A stretch of DNA of 64,000 nt from Paulownia fortunei (GCA_019321725.1 CM033120.1:1302001-1366000), one strand, 5' to 3'; shown: positions 1-19,211, numbered from the stretch's first letter. The notes: generated by a model not told the origin, from the letters alone. Numbers and translations: made by a program.

Positions 1-1232
1 CACCCTAGAAGTCTTTTGGTACGCTCCACTTTCAGTTGTCATTTGAGGTCACCAGATTATACAATTTTTCATACTTCTCTTCTTTTATCATGATTATTTC
101 ACAACTTGTAAATTTCAAGACTTCGCCTCTAACTGAATACATACAGCCCTTTGGAATATAACTAGTTCAAGGAGATTAGATTCCTTCGTATTTTTGAAAC
201 ATATGCCACACCATTTATAAACTACTTTGTCAAACATTTTGATTTTTATTATTTCAAGTACTCATGATTCTACAAATAGAATCATCACCCAATAGCAAAA
301 TACATGTCTTTTTTAATGGAGTAAATCAAAACAATCCTCTTTGAGCATATATATATAACACATTCAAAATCTAAAATCTATCAATCTCAAGAAAAAATAT
401 TTATATATGTAGAGACTGTGAGAACATCTCTATCTTATGTCTCTATTATCGCCACATCAAAACTACCACCTTCATATATGTCGGCTTACCTTCCTTTTTT
501 TTCAACACTATTGCTAAGTCATGTTAAATCAGGAGATCATTCACCCTTTGTTGTCAAATAGTGAAATTTCCTTTATTGTCAAATTATTGTACCTTGAAAT
601 ATTTAGCTGTTGACAAGCCGTCTTTCCTAATAAATTAAATATCAATGCTTAGCCATAACCATATGGCTCTTATAGCACTTGTTGTGCACAAAGAAATCAA
701 ATGAGATTTAAGATTTAATTTATAGGAGTTCATAAATCACTTATAAGTTGATTGACAAAAATAATATCTGACAAATAAAAAAATAATTCACACTGATATT
801 TACATAATTCGATAAATTCGCCTATATTCACGAGGTGCAACCGCTTTCACAAGTTATTGAAGAACACTCTTTTAATTCCTTTATCTTACTCAAGAAAAAA
901 AATCCCACAAGTATTTTCTACACCCTCACAATTTTTGTCATAAATTGCTCTCCCACATTATGTCTATACTTGTTCTCTTCTCTTGCTCACTTGGGTTGAC
1001 TGTAAAAGCTCTCTTTTCTTTGCACTTTTCAAATGAATTGAACTGCTTTTATTTGTAAAAGTTAATCAAATAGGCCGCTTACAAGGCTTACGCAACATCT
1101 AAATAGTTTTAGCACTAAGCAACTTACAAGTTGGTGACGGAATTGCTACAAAGTATCTATGTGACCTCTTTTTTTTTTTCAATAAAATTTGTTTCATCTT
1201 CAAGTAATTCGACACCACAATTCCAGACAAAA
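1..1232 (-). mobile_element. Copia-type LTR element, gag-deleted, truncated by window edge
   Basis: Read on the minus strand, this is the 5' end of an LTR element. The LTR lies at about 680-1232 (terminal TG at 680 on the plus strand). Next to it, at 664-679, is a degraded plant initiator-Met primer-binding-site complement. The interior (1-679) is collinear with the interior of the related element at 8,662-11,271, because 1-490 matches about 9,460-9,930. It then jumps to sequence matching about 10,560-10,740, so roughly 0.6 kb of gag is missing. The rest of the element lies outside the window. No open gag frame remains. The outer LTR end is approximate because this copy has diverged. Confidence 0.65.
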
Positions 1233-4200
1233 TACTAACAACAATCTTAATATTTAATTATTGAGTGATAATTAATTGTTGATAATTGATATTCTTAATG
1301 TAATAATATATAAAACCATTTTATTAAAAAAACAAACATGAAGGTTGTTTATTCAATTTTATAATTCATGAGGGGTAAATTAGCTAACTGTCTTCTGATC
1401 TTTTTGCATATTATGACTTTTAAAAGGGGGTAGTTCGCAATTTACCCTATCAATGACAAAGAAGATCCTACCAAATATCAAACATCAAAATATGTGTTAT
1501 TAACTTTCCAACCCTGTGGTTGGATCGTTGACCCATGAACCAACCATTGACGTACATTAATTTTAGTAGATGGAACCCTTCAACTAGGACCTAAACGTAC
1601 TTTAATCTTGATTATATATATTTTTTTGTTTAAGTAGAATTATTCTTCAAGTGGTTAAAAAAAGAGCAACTTTTTATCTTTCTAGGCTGTTTTCAATTTT
1701 ATTCTTTTATTGTTTTATTTTTTAGCTTTTACCTGTTAATTAGAAACTATATGATTATATCTATGACAATATGACATACAATTCAAACATGGTGTGACAA
1801 TAATTGACCTAATAGCTGACTTAATGACCAACTGCTAAATTAATTTTACAAATAATTTATTTTTTAATAACTTTTTTTTTTTCCCAAAATAGAGCTACTC
1901 TTCACATGATATCCTAAAACGAAATTCTTATCAATTAAATTGCGAATGAAAGAATGCTAAAATTTTGGGGTAATATATAGCTTGCTTTCCAGTTTCATCC
2001 AAAGGGAGGGGGCTTTGATGTGGAAAAAATTCTCAGAGGGAACAATGTGATAATTCCTCAAAATATACATGCCAAACTTGAAATAGGAAAAATGCTAGAA
2101 GTCTTATATTAGACCCAATTAAAATTCCGACGATCAAGTCAGAATATTTTTTAAATTCAATTATTATAAATGATTAAAATGATATGCTATAAAGAAAGAG
2201 GTAACAATATTTTTGGTCACTCTAGTGTTAGTTTGGCCACATCAAGATGTGACAAAGACAGAATTACCCTTCTAACTTTTGGAGTTAAATAACTCTTAAA
2301 ATGTGGTCATATTTGTGATATTTTTTGTAAAATTGTGGCGACATAATTAATGGTCGATGGTTACATGTAAACCTTAAATCACATCAAGACACGACTCGAA
2401 GTTTTGTTCATGTTGAATAGACACGAGCATGTCCTTGAAACGTTGCCATTGGAGGTACAAGACTTTTTTTTATTTATTATTTGAATAAAAATTTCTTTTC
2501 AAATCAAGATAATTATAATATATGTACCTAAGTCACATACATTGAATGCGGGAGGGGGAGCCTTTAGAAATACATAAATATTTGAAAGTGAAAGAATCCT
2601 ATAGATATTAATTCATAATAAGCAGTTCATATGAAGATTTAATTTCTATGTACATGAAATCAAAGCAAGTAGGCCAAGTTAAGTATACCTTTTTAGACTT
2701 TGGCCAATTTTTTATATTCAAAGATACTAAAACAGGCTCAAAATTTTCATTTTGTTCTTTTTTTCATGGTTTTGAAAATTGGATTAAATCGATCGATTTA
2801 ATTGAAAACGTTGGTCAGTTTGGTCCGCTTAGTTTTAATTAATTGAAAATCCGATTAAATCGATCAAAATCTATCCAAAAATATGTCATAATTATTTTTT
2901 TTCAAAAATATTAAATTTCTTATTTGATTATGTATACATGATTATTTGAATTTTAGACTTTGTCAGATATTTAATTTACTATTTAATTATATGTATGTGC
3001 TTATTTTAATTTTAAGATTTATTAGATATTTTTTTATTTGATTATTTATTTATTTTTTAATAAAATTTAGTACTATTATATTACTATTATAAAAAATATA
3101 TTTAATTTTTATTAGATCGATCTTGAACTAAATTGGTGACTGACAACAAGATGAATTAGTCACTATTTTGATTACGAAATACTATTTTTATCTATCATTA
3201 AAGAAAAGAAAAGAAAATTAAAGTAAAATAAATGCATGTTAGAGCCCATACTGTGCTCTTATCCATTTTCTGCGATGACTGACCACCACTTGTCACTAAT
3301 TAGTAACGGATTTACATGGACATCTATGCAATTATAAAGAGAAAAAAGAGAAAAAAGTTCCGTGGCATGATAGTAATCAATGTCTACAGTTGTGGAACTA
3401 TAATATTGAGGAAAAAAGAAAAAGTCAGAATATAAAAAAAAAAATTAAAAGGAGAAAATCAATTAAGATGAGGTAATACTATTTTTTATTTAATTTCAAA
3501 AAAATTATTTTTTTATTGAATTTTTAATAAATTTTAATTTGTAAATATTAAAAAAATTGTGTTGTCTTCAAAACATGTCGAACACATTATAATTATAATT
3601 GACATTAGAAGGTATAGTCTTCTACATAGCGAATTCTCGACTAGAGCGCCAACCATTTCCCATGGATTGAGAACATAATTTTTTAAATGAGCATTGAAAA
3701 AATCAAAAAATTATAGTATAATTTGTAATTTTATTTTTTGAAAATTACTATTCAAGAATTAGTAGCAGTCATAATATTATTTTAATGGGGATAGCTTCGG
3801 AATTCTTATAACTATTTTTTTAAGAAATTATTGTTTGTAGACCTTCTAAAAAGTAATTAAAAGCTTTTAATAATTGACAGAGAGAGTATTAAATATGATA
3901 CTATTATTCACCAATATGGAATACTCTTGTTACAAAGCAAACATTAATATTAAATCATCTATGCCTAAAGCTACATAATTAAGTCAATAGTTCAAATATG
4001 CCACTATTTTCCATCCAAACCATAACCCAAGGGAAGTTTTAATAATTTCAAATGAAAGATCAATGATGTCTAAATTAAGTAGCAAATTTGAAATTCAGGA
4101 CTTCGATATTTTGAGATTGAATTATTATACGTAAGAAAAAGAGTCAGAAAATGAATATAAAAGGAGCGAGATTAATTTTTATTTAAAACTAATAAATAAA

Positions 4201-6085
4201 AAGATATTTTTAATTTTATAGGGGGTAAATTTTTAAAATTTAAAAAATTAATAAATAAAATTTATACTAATTTAAATTTTTTGTAGAATTAAGGAGGGTT
4301 GCTATTGCTGCCCCAGTTCCGTCTCTGACTAGATGTATGTATATTATCTATATTTATATTACTAATTATGGATAGTTGATATTTAAATAAATTAATAATT
4401 AATAACTAAATTTATTTTAATTGATTGATTGATGTATGATACAATAAATGTATTTAATCGCTTAATTTTACTCTGAAAAAATAATTTCAAAAGAAAGAAA
4501 TAGTTATTAGTTTAGACAAACTTAAAAATAGTCGAATTTAATGTATTCTCATCTCCCTTACATAAAATTCCTCGAAGTTGGAGAATATAGTTTTGGTGTC
4601 CAATCATTAAAGAAAAGTCTCTAAACAGGAATATAATAAAAGTCTCCACTAACCATTGAATTCTAGCTAGGGAACAAACAAAGTTAAAAGAATCTTTAAA
4701 TCCAGGAACCCTAGACATCATTGAAAATGGGCAAACAGTTAAAGTTTGCGTCTCTTTCTTCGACTCCTCCATATTCATGTTTTGTCAAGTCATTTATTTT
4801 GTCTTGTTTTAATTTTTTAAGACAAAGCTGTTGGAAACATTTGACCATTTAAAATAAATAAATAAATAAATAATTTCAAAATTTGTGGCCATAGTAAATA
4901 TTGATTTATTCCCTAAATTATAGTGATTAATTTTTTTTAATCATGATGATTAATTTTCTAAAATATGGAGCTTAATTTTTGGGATTGTAACTGTCCATTA
5001 AATTATTTAAAATCTTCTTTGATGGGAAGAAAAAAAAGAGATAAAGATATTACGTTCAATGGGTGTTTGTGAGAATTCATTATCGTATGGACATAAGTTA
5101 TTGAAATACTGTCTAATGAATCCCTAGTTTCTTATGTTCTTATTCCCTCTTAACCTTTATGAATATGATTGTCATGACTGGATGTATGATCTAAAACTTC
5201 CGTTTTTATTATTTATGATTTTAAAATTCCTAACAAAAACATGTTAGAATGAATCATGTTTGATTTTGATAATAATGGTGGACCTACTTGAAACACGAGT
5301 TAATGATGAGATTTTATTTTCTGGCGGACTTGATTTAGAGTTCGTTTGGCTGAATTTATAAGTTGTTCAAAATATTTTATAAATTATTTAAAAATTTATA
5401 AACTTTTAAAAAGTATTTGATAATTTTTTTTGAAAGAGTTTATAGGGTAAAAAAATTTATTTGATAGCTTATAAACTTCTAAAAAAAGTAAACTCATCTC
5501 GACTTTTGTTTAAAATAAAATTTTATTTTAACAAATTCTTTTAATTTTGATAAATTTAATAAAAAAATTGTCATTACTAATATATATTTTAAAATTTTCA
5601 TAATTTTATTTTATCCAAACACTTTAAAAATTTATTTTTAAAATAAAATTTAATATTTTATAAATTTTAAAAATATCTCATAAGACGTAGTAAGTTACAA
5701 GATTTTTAAATAGTTTCAAAGTATTAATTATGTAGGATTTATTTGTGGGTTCTATATATTAATGATTATTATGTCCGGAGACCGATAAAATGTAAAATCA
5801 ATCAAGAAGACCCTCATTATCTTAGGCTTTAGCCTAGGGTGAAATTTTTTTTGTAGAAGGATTGTACATTTTGTTTCTTGTCCATAATGAATTGTGATCA
5901 CTTAAAAGTTGATTACAAGAATATTGTATCCATAATGAGTAATTAATCTCTAATTTTCTTTTTGGTATAATAAATAAGTAAGAAGAGAAGTTGAGAGCAT
6001 ATCCAACAAGAATATTTTGCCTAATAATCACTTTCATTTGAAACTATCCTTACGGGTTTAAAGTAAACTAAGGATAACTTTACGA
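1233..6085. other. AT-rich intergenic spacer
   Basis: No gene is supported here. Open frames are short, lack family motifs and fall in low-complexity AT-rich sequence. The stretch 3,000-3,120 is almost pure A/T. A sequence near 4,300-4,325 resembles the end of a plant hAT MITE, but no matching second end was found. Around 5,320-5,720 is a T/A-rich block of internally similar phrases, probably a decayed element. Confidence 0.5.
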
Positions 6086-6390
6086 AATGGAGTTTTAGGA
6101 TGTAGATATGCTAATTTCACAAAAACTATTCGATTATCATCATAAAATCTTTATTGAGATAAAATGAAACATATAAAAATTCTGTTTGTGTTCGTTTGGA
6201 CAATGGAGGTTTTTAATGACTTCCGACTGAATATAATGAAGAGAGGATTCTCAATATGAGATCTCTAATTTTTTTCATAATTGACAAGTTGGGGCATATA
6301 GTAAGCCCGAACATAAATTTAAAACTAAAAAATCGTGTTATCTAAATATTATTTACTTATTTACTCAGTGTCAGTTTTGATTACACACAG
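6085..6390. repeat. Segmental duplication, copy 1 (empty site)
   Basis: About 300 bp here are repeated in the same orientation at about 7,115-7,850. Shared landmarks include the phrases around 6,150-6,175 / 7,183-7,208, the 'gaagagaggattctcaat' string at 6,239 / 7,272, and the 'ttggggcatatagta' string near 6,291 / 7,753. This copy lacks the hAT insertion and the 31-bp duplication found in copy 2. Confidence 0.75.
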
Positions 6391-7289
6391 TGATGTGAAT
6401 TTTGTGAATATAATTTCACATTATTGTTAACACTTAACAAGTAATAAAGTGATAAATAAAGTATCGTTAACAAGTAATAAATTGATAAATAGCGTATCAT
6501 TCCCATGATTGATTGATATTAACCATCGAAATTATGTGAATCCCAATTTTATTTGAATAAACGCAAGATGAAGTTGATGATTGTAAAACTGAACACTAAA
6601 ACTAAACACAATTCAAAAGCAAGCAAATATGAAATTCAATAATTTAAAGATTTAGAGTTTATGATTTCATTATAATAAATTCAAATTAAACAATTTATCT
6701 CATCAATTTCAATTTGTTCTCTTAATTGGTATTAAAAAAATCCTAAAATTTCCACTAACATCTCTCAAGTTCTAACAGAAATATAATTAATACCCAAAGT
6801 CTGTTGAATGTCTTCTAGATCTTCACTTTATAATTCATTTTTCAAAATAGCAACTAAAAGACCTAATCCACGTCAAATTCCAATATTTTATGACTAGCAA
6901 AAAACTCATTAACTGGCGTTGTGGTTTGATAAAATGGTGTTGTGGGGCCAATTTTTTTGTCCAAATGGTGTTATGTAGCCATACATGCTGTCATAGTGAT
7001 GTTGCATGTTATATGATGCTCTATCCAATCTCTTGTAATCGATTTTTAATCGTCTTTATGGATGAATTGGTTTTGATATTTTTATATGAATATAGGCCTA
7101 TATATTGACTTTCTATTGCCTCTTGGTGTCTTTAGGACATTGATATGCTAACTTCCAAAAATAATACGATATAAGCATAAAATCTTTATTAAGATAAAAT
7201 GAAACATATGAAAATTCTATGTGTTCGGTTGAGACAATGGAGGTTTTTTGTGACTTCCCAATTAATATAATGAAGAGAGGATTCTCAAT

Positions 7290-7668
7290 TACGGATGGCA
7301 ATGGGTCATGAATTGGACCCACCCCGAACACACTCTGCTTGAGGCAAGTTTGAGAAGATATAAGTGGGTATGAGACGGGTCTTGATTTTTAATTTTCAAA
7401 TCCACCCCGCCCAGTTTAATTAATTAATTTATTTTTTATTTTAATATATATGTATTTATATAATATTATATTTTAAAAAATATATTTTTTAAAAAAATTA
7501 GCTGTATTATTTTTAAAAAATATATTTTTAATATTTTTAAAATTATAAAATGGGTTTAGCGAGTTTAACCCGGACCCGATGGGTTCGGGGCGAGTCTTCA
7601 AAAATCTTGGTGAAACGAATTTTGGGTTTTGACAAATTTGTTTCAAACTCGTCCCATTACCATTCCTA
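7290..7668. mobile_element. hAT-type MITE
   Basis: The terminal inverted repeats are TACGGATGGCAATGGG on the left and the complement of TAGGAATGGTAATGGG on the right. The element is flanked by an 8-bp target duplication with one mismatch: TTCTCAAT at 7,282-7,289 and TTCTCAGT at 7,669-7,676. The interior is AT-rich and non-coding, with the GGGTC/GACCC-rich subterminal text common in plant hAT MITEs. The related segment at 6.25 kb shows the unoccupied site. Confidence 0.88.
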
Positions 7669-7683
7669 TTCTCAGTATAAGAT

Positions 7684-7745
7684 CTCTATTTATACTATAC
7701 TACCGGAGATAATTCTCTATTTATACTATACTACCGGAGATAATT
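7684..7745. repeat. 31-bp direct tandem duplication
   Basis: Two identical 31-bp units lie end to end (7,684-7,714 and 7,715-7,745), beginning CTCTATTTATACTATACTAC. They are absent from the related segment at 6.26 kb, so this is a recent local duplication. Confidence 0.9.
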
Positions 7746-7850
7746 GACAATGTTGGGGCATATAGTATGCTAAAGCATAAATTTAAAATCCAAAAACCTT
7801 ATCTCCCTAAATATTTATTACTTATTTACTTGTGTAGGTTTTAAGAACAA

Positions 7851-8655
7851 ATACAAACAATAATCCTTTATTAAAAGTTAAATATAGCAATCTACTACTA
7901 AGACACAATAGGCATTGGAGTTAAAAAAAAAAAAAAAAAAAGTTGCTTTTTCCTTTCTTTTTTTTTTCTTTCCTTTTGTTTATTTATTTATTTATTTGCT
8001 CGAGTTACACTCAACTGCATATTTTTCTGCAAGATATAAAACAAAAAATAAAAATAAAAAATCAACTGGGGCTAATTTGAACTAACTAGAAATTATGAGA
8101 TGGTGCATGGCCAAGCTTTCAAGAATCTAAAATGTGTCAGCATTTAAGCCACCACGTACAAAAATTAGCATCATGCTAGCATAAATCCCTTTAAGAAGCT
8201 GATACTTATTTAACTTGATTTTATTCTTCTTATGTTCACTTTTTCTAAATGTGATTTTTTGAAGTATCCAAAATAGTATATGTTTTCCAAAAATCTATTC
8301 TTCTAAAGTTGAATTTTAAACTTTTTTTCAAGTTCACACGTTGTTGAGCAAAAATGATATCGAATAACAAAATTCAAAAAATTCTAACTTAAATACGCTT
8401 CATTATAAATGACCATTTTTGGTTGCATTCTTTTTTTTATTTTTTGTTTTGTTTAATTTATTTATTTATTTGCCCTCAACTTGTCATCTTTAACTTGATA
8501 GCAACCAGTCGTCAACATGGGGTAAAATAACCCTCAAAAACTACCTTAAGATGCGATAATGTTATTGAAAAACTATCTCCAAAACTATGCTAAGGAATTG
8601 ATTTGGTGAGAGTGATTTGAGGTGCATCTAGTGCATTTAGGGTATTTAAGATAAT
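7851..8655. other. AT-rich spacer
   Basis: No gene is visible. The stretch has an A-run with a following T-rich run (about 7,923-7,980), TTTA repeats near 7,980-7,998 and 8,456-8,470, and otherwise unremarkable AT-rich sequence. Confidence 0.5.
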
Positions 8656-8661
8656 AATATG

Positions 8662-9200
8662 TGTTGGGCACAACGAAAGTAAATGGAATCCACCATTTAA
8701 TTTATAGGAATTTACAAATTACTTTAATAAGTTGATGACAAAAATAAGATTTAACAGATAAAAAAATAATAACACAAGTATTTACATGATTCGATTAATA
8801 ACAAGCCTACTTTCATTGGCAATGAGAATTTGTTCTGCTATATTAGAAATAACAATCAAGAATTAACAATAAAAAATTAAAAAATATTTTCTAATTACTG
8901 TCAACTTCTCTAAAGAATAATCTCAAAATTTACTAACAAAAATTATCTGTCAAATGTTTCTCAACTCTCTATTTCTAGTATCCCAAAATCTCTACCAATT
9001 ATTCCATCCCCCAATTGATTCTTTCTCTCTACATTTCAAATGAATTAAGAAGGCATCTTACAAATTGGTGACAAAGCTACTACAAAACATTCATGTGACC
9101 TCTTTTTATTCCAGTGCCCTAACGATGACAAGGCCACTACAATGCACAAATTTGAGAAATTTTGGGCCACAAAAAATTCAAGTTAAAAACAAAAAATATC
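8662..9200 (-). repeat. 3' LTR of the gag-only element
   Basis: It shares blocks with the LTRs at 10,751-11,271 and 680-1232: the TGTTGxGCACAA opening, an AAAAAATAATAACACAAGTATTT-like block, the CATTTATGTGGTC-like block, and the GGGCCAxAAAAAATTCAAG block. The inner end is approximate. Confidence 0.6.
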
Positions 9201-9959
9201 CACCTTGGCTTGAACTTTACTATTTACTAAGATAATAGTCTCGCTCCACTTCCACCACAAAATACCTCCAAACCAGAGCATTCAAATCCTATTGGCTTTC
9301 AATTAACTCAATGCACATATTGAGTCAGTAAGGTCTTGAGACACCTGATTCAAGTTGGTTAATGCGCATGTGGAGCCTAGTGAATATTGCTAGTTGATTG
9401 CCTAGAGGGATAACCTCAATCCATCATCTCATCCGATAAGAATACTTACATAATTGTCTGCACTTGAAAGTCTTCTATCACACATTACCTCCAATCATCA
9501 TTTAAGGTCATCAGATGGTATAACTTTCTATACTTCTATCCTTTCATTGGGAACAATATGGCATTTGTGATTTAGGACTCAACCTCCAACTTAATACTCT
9601 ACAGGTTTTGGAATCTAACTGGTTTAAGGAGATTAGATTCATTCAATCTTTGAGATATATGTCCTACCACCCAAAATACAAATTATTCCATCATATATTT
9701 TGATTTTCACCACTCTAATACTGTAGATTCTAAGAATTATCACATAAATTTAAAGTATCTGCCCTCTTTAATATTGAAGTAAATCTAAATAATCATTTGT
9801 AGGACACATGTATTACATATCTTGAATTTAAAATCCAACTATCTCGAGAAAATGTATCCATACGTGTTGAGACAATGAGTACATATCTATCTTCATTGTA
9901 TGTCTCTGCTATCACCATAGTACTGCTACCTCAACCATCCCCATTCTTCATTTTTGTGT

Positions 9960-10696
9960 AGATAATTTCTTTTAATATGACCTTTCTTGTGACAATAATA
10001 GCACCGCCTTGCCATTTCCCCTGGCTTTTGAACTTGACCCGCTATTTACCAATCCACCACCATATGTTCTCTCATTGCGATTTATGTTCTAAGCAACCAA
10101 AGCATATTCTTGTACCACATCCTGGTTTGTCTTCTTTTATTTTTCATGAGATAAGAGTGATGCTTTCATATACCCAAGTTCAATGGATCTTTTCCATATA
10201 GCAATGTCATCACCAAACTATCATATGAATCTAGGAGTGAGGTAAGATGTAAAAGGGCTTTATCTTCTTCTTCAATTTTCATATTAACTTTTCAAAACTG
10301 ATCCATCAGTCTATTAGATTGATTTATGTGATTTATAAGATTTTCACCCTCCTACATTTTAAACCTATATAATTGTTGCTTTAGAAACAATTTTGTGGAT
10401 GAAGATTTTCTAATATACAAGTTTTCTAATCTTGCCCATAGTTTTGGTATTAAGTCTTCAAAATCATTATCCACAACATTATTGATAATAGTTTTTGCAA
10501 TACAATGTTGAATCATGTTGACAAAATGTGATTCCAAATCTTCCCACTATGCATCATTCATATCTGTCGGCTACCCTTCATTTTCCTTCAACGCCAAGTT
10601 CGAGAGATCCTTCATCATTCTTCGCCAAAGAGTGAAATTCTCATTATCATCAAATTGTTGAATATTGAAGTGATTTGTTGTTGACAAGCCGTTCAT
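9960..10696 (-). pseudogene. Copia gag (UBN2/DUF4219 type), broken
   Basis: The start codon is the complement of CAT at 10,694-10,696, followed by a frame beginning MNGLSTTNHFNIQQFDD. The middle section at 10,352-10,537 carries the Copia gag signature: KLWARLENLYIRKS followed by KLFLKQQLYRFKM. Further down, at about 10,190-10,350, are pieces matching EEEDKALLHLTSLLDSYDSL and the YGKDP motif. At about 9,975-10,020 is a zinc knuckle reading CYYCHKKGHIKRNY, in which the last Cys has become Tyr. At least two in-frame stops lie near 10,550-10,590, and the frame shifts later. It would have formed the element's nucleocapsid; it is now a relic. Confidence 0.8.
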
Positions 10697-10750
10697 CTTA
10701 ATAAATTAAATCTCAATTTTCAACCTTAACTAAGCGGCTCTAATACCACA

Positions 10751-11271
10751 TGTTGAGCACAATAGAAGCAAATGTTATCTAAATTTTATTTATAGAGGTT
10801 CACAAATCACACCAACAAATTGATGGCAAATATAATATTCAAGAGATAAAAAAATAATAACACAAGTATTTATGTGCTTTGACTTATAAAACGTAACAAT
10901 CGATAATTCACAGTAAGAAAGAGAAAATATTATCTAATTAATCCTAATAAAGAGCATAATCTCACAATCCTTTCACACAAATTATCTATCAATTGTTTCC
11001 TACTCTCAAAATCTCTAGTAATTGTTATATCTTACAATTGATTCTCTTCTCTCTCTACATTTCAAATGAAACAAAATGCCTTTTTATGGCACGTGAGTAA
11101 ATTTGAAACCAAGTAATTTACAATCATCTACTACAAAGCATTTATGTGGTCTTTTTTTTTCCAATTAAATTTACTTCACCTTTAAGTAATCTACTAGGAA
11201 ACATAATGATACAATAAACACATTTGAGAAAATATGGGCCATAAAAAATTCAAGGAAAAGCAACATTAACA
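10751..11271 (-). repeat. 5' LTR of the gag-only element
   Basis: It begins TGTTGAGCACAA directly beside the primer-binding-site complement and ends in TTAACA before the AATAT target repeat. Confidence 0.65.
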
Positions 11272-11276
11272 AATAT

Positions 11277-13324
11277 TATGTACAAGTCAATCTTACTTTG
11301 GAGTTTGGACATGTGATGAAGGGGATGCACACCTAATGGTCCTACCCCATGCAAGACATAGGTCACGGACCATACATGCTGATTCCAATGTTTACATACC
11401 TCAAAATATTCGATTCTCTTTGGCTTGGTGTTAATCTCAAAAAATCATAATGTGTTAAATCTTTGTGTGAGGTCTAGAGATGAAGGGCCAAATTATGTCA
11501 AAGTTGGCAGCCACCAAAATTAGACAGTATGATGATGCCGAAGCCGAAGCCAAAACCCAATAAGTCTAAATATTATTAATTCATATGTCAACTATTTATT
11601 TATGATTTTGTACAAGAGATTTCACATTTTGGGTTGGTAAAATCCCACATGTTTCACGCACCAGACAGGTAGAACCCTTTGGATAAAAATCTGAGGAGAG
11701 GTATTTGCTGCTTTTTTCCCATCCAGGTGGGTGATATGGCTACATTTCTTTATGGTAATAAAGTTCTACATTAATTTACTCTAACTAGACTTTTCAATAA
11801 AGTTTATTGTTATTTACTCTAACATTGAATTTTTATACAGTATTTCCTTTATGCCTTAATGAACATTATAATGAATATAACAATTTGAAATTTTAAATTG
11901 ATGTTGTGAAAGAATTAATGATATGCCCCATCTACAAAAAAAATAAATGCGCATTGGTATTGTCAATATTGTTAATCAATTTATTCGAATAAAATAATAA
12001 ATTATTGAAATTTATTCAAGAGTTCTTTGAATAAGAGTATCAAACAAGATAACTAAATAAATTGAAAATTTTATAATTTTGTAACTATCAAAGATTTAAT
12101 AAAATAAACAAATCACTTATTAAAATAATTTGACTTTATTATAACATTGTTAATCACAAAAAGTTAGAAATAAAATTTTAAAAAAACTTGAGTTTGTAGT
12201 GGTTATAACTTAGAACATGAGGAAAGGAAGGGAGTACTAATTGTGAGGAGAGTATTTAACAAGTAAATCTCACTTTTAGTGCCCAAAGTACAAAATCAGA
12301 CAGCTAATAGGAGTAACAACATGCAACAAAGAATCATATTCATTTCCTAGCTTTCAAGAAGACGGCAACTCTCTACTTCCCCTACTCACTCTATACAAAT
12401 TTTGTCACTCCTTTTTTTTTTTTTTAGGTCCCGAATTTTTTTTTCTCAAATGTACCTCTCATTTAAAAAAAGTTATTTAACACCACTAATTTTTGACTAA
12501 GTAATAATATAAATATATACAAAACTTTCATTTTTTCAGTTATGATCTAAAATTCAATATGGAGTCAAAATGAATATGTAAAAATGGGACTGGAAGGAGT
12601 ACTTGTACAACCTTATTACCATAGTTTATTGGCATAGAAATATCTGCATGTGGACCTCAAGAACTATTCAGAATTCAGGTAAAGCTGCTGTTAACTGTAA
12701 GGGTGTTTAGATTGTAAAATAAATTACTAACAATCACTTTTCCATTCATTTATTTACTTTATCCATGTGCATCAGTAATAAAAGCAAAGTATTGCTGATT
12801 GCTCCTCCAGGTATATAATTAATAGTTCTTCTGCGTGTAGATGCTTATGTGTGCATATTACTTGGTTCTGTGTTGTACTTAGAAGTTTGGGAATGATTTT
12901 TTGTCCATTCATGGTTTATTTATTGATTTTATTAAGGATGATATGCTACTTTCCCTTTCCCCACGTAGGAATCAAATATTTAAGGCTGCAAGTAGGTTTT
13001 TGTCTGTCTTTATTTGTTGAAATTATTGTTCTTTTATGTATACCAATGAGGAAACTTCCTGTTTCTAGTCTTAGAACCCCCCCTATTTTTTAATGCCTAA
13101 ACTCCTATCATTAATTCTTTATTTATGGTTGTGAGTTTCCCATTTACACTTCAATATTAACTTCTTTACTATTGATGACTTGTCTGTCAAAAAAAAAAAA
13201 AAAAAATTATTCTGGGTTTTGAGCTTTATACTTTCATGGTGTATAGAAGGTATATATTTTCTTGAAACAAAGGTTTATGTAACTTGAAGGTTTCGATTGC
13301 TGAGTCATTGGCTTTTACTGGAAA
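11277..13324. other. Intergenic region upstream of the glutamate receptor gene
   Basis: No coding gene is supported. The DNA is AT-rich with a possible Stowaway-like MITE at 12.41-12.60 kb and a poly-A run at 13,189-13,206. The 5' UTR and promoter of the GLR gene must lie in its right-hand part, but I could not place a TATA box or transcription start with confidence. Confidence 0.45.
12406..12601. mobile_element. Possible Stowaway-like MITE relic
   Basis: The right end resembles the complement of the common plant MITE terminus (GTACTCCTTCCAGTCCCA). The left end is CACTCC followed by a T-run and GGTCCCGAATTTT. The match between the ends is imperfect and the target duplication is not clear. 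Confidence 0.35.
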
Positions 13325-18994
<5,670 letters not shown>

Positions 18995-19176
18995 AATGGT
19001 CTCATTCCTCGCCCGTCCCACCTCCTCTCCATGTACATTATCAACACAGCATAAAATGCTGGTTAGTTTTCCACTACCCCTTTCGTCAGTGCTTAGGCGG
19101 CATTTTACAGTCAAAAACTGTTAATAGGAAAAATATTTAAGAGGAAAAAATATTCTTTGCAAGAGGTGTATTTATT

Positions 19177-19211
<35 letters not shown>

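Larger units (their letters stand above)
7115..7850. repeat. Segmental duplication, copy 2 (interrupted)
   Basis: This is the second copy of the ~300-bp segment. It is extended by a 379-bp hAT MITE plus its target duplication, and by a 31-bp local tandem duplication at 7,684-7,745. The flanks match copy 1 on both sides of these additions. Confidence 0.75.
8662..11271 (-). mobile_element. Gag-only Copia-type LTR element (TR-GAG-like)
   Basis: This complete small LTR element lies in minus orientation. It has an LTR at about 8,662-9,200 (3' LTR) and another at 10,751-11,271 (5' LTR), both opening TGTTG on the plus strand. Next to the 5' LTR, at about 10,734-10,748, is the complement of a tRNA initiator-Met primer-binding site (GGCTCTAATACCA). 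A likely 5-bp target duplication AATAT is seen at 8,656-8,660 and 11,272-11,276, allowing one extra base at 8,661. The ~1.5-kb interior encodes only a Copia gag with a zinc knuckle. No protease, integrase or reverse transcriptase motifs were found. Gag-only elements (TR-GAG) are known in plants and need an autonomous partner. This copy is broken by stops. Confidence 0.7.
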
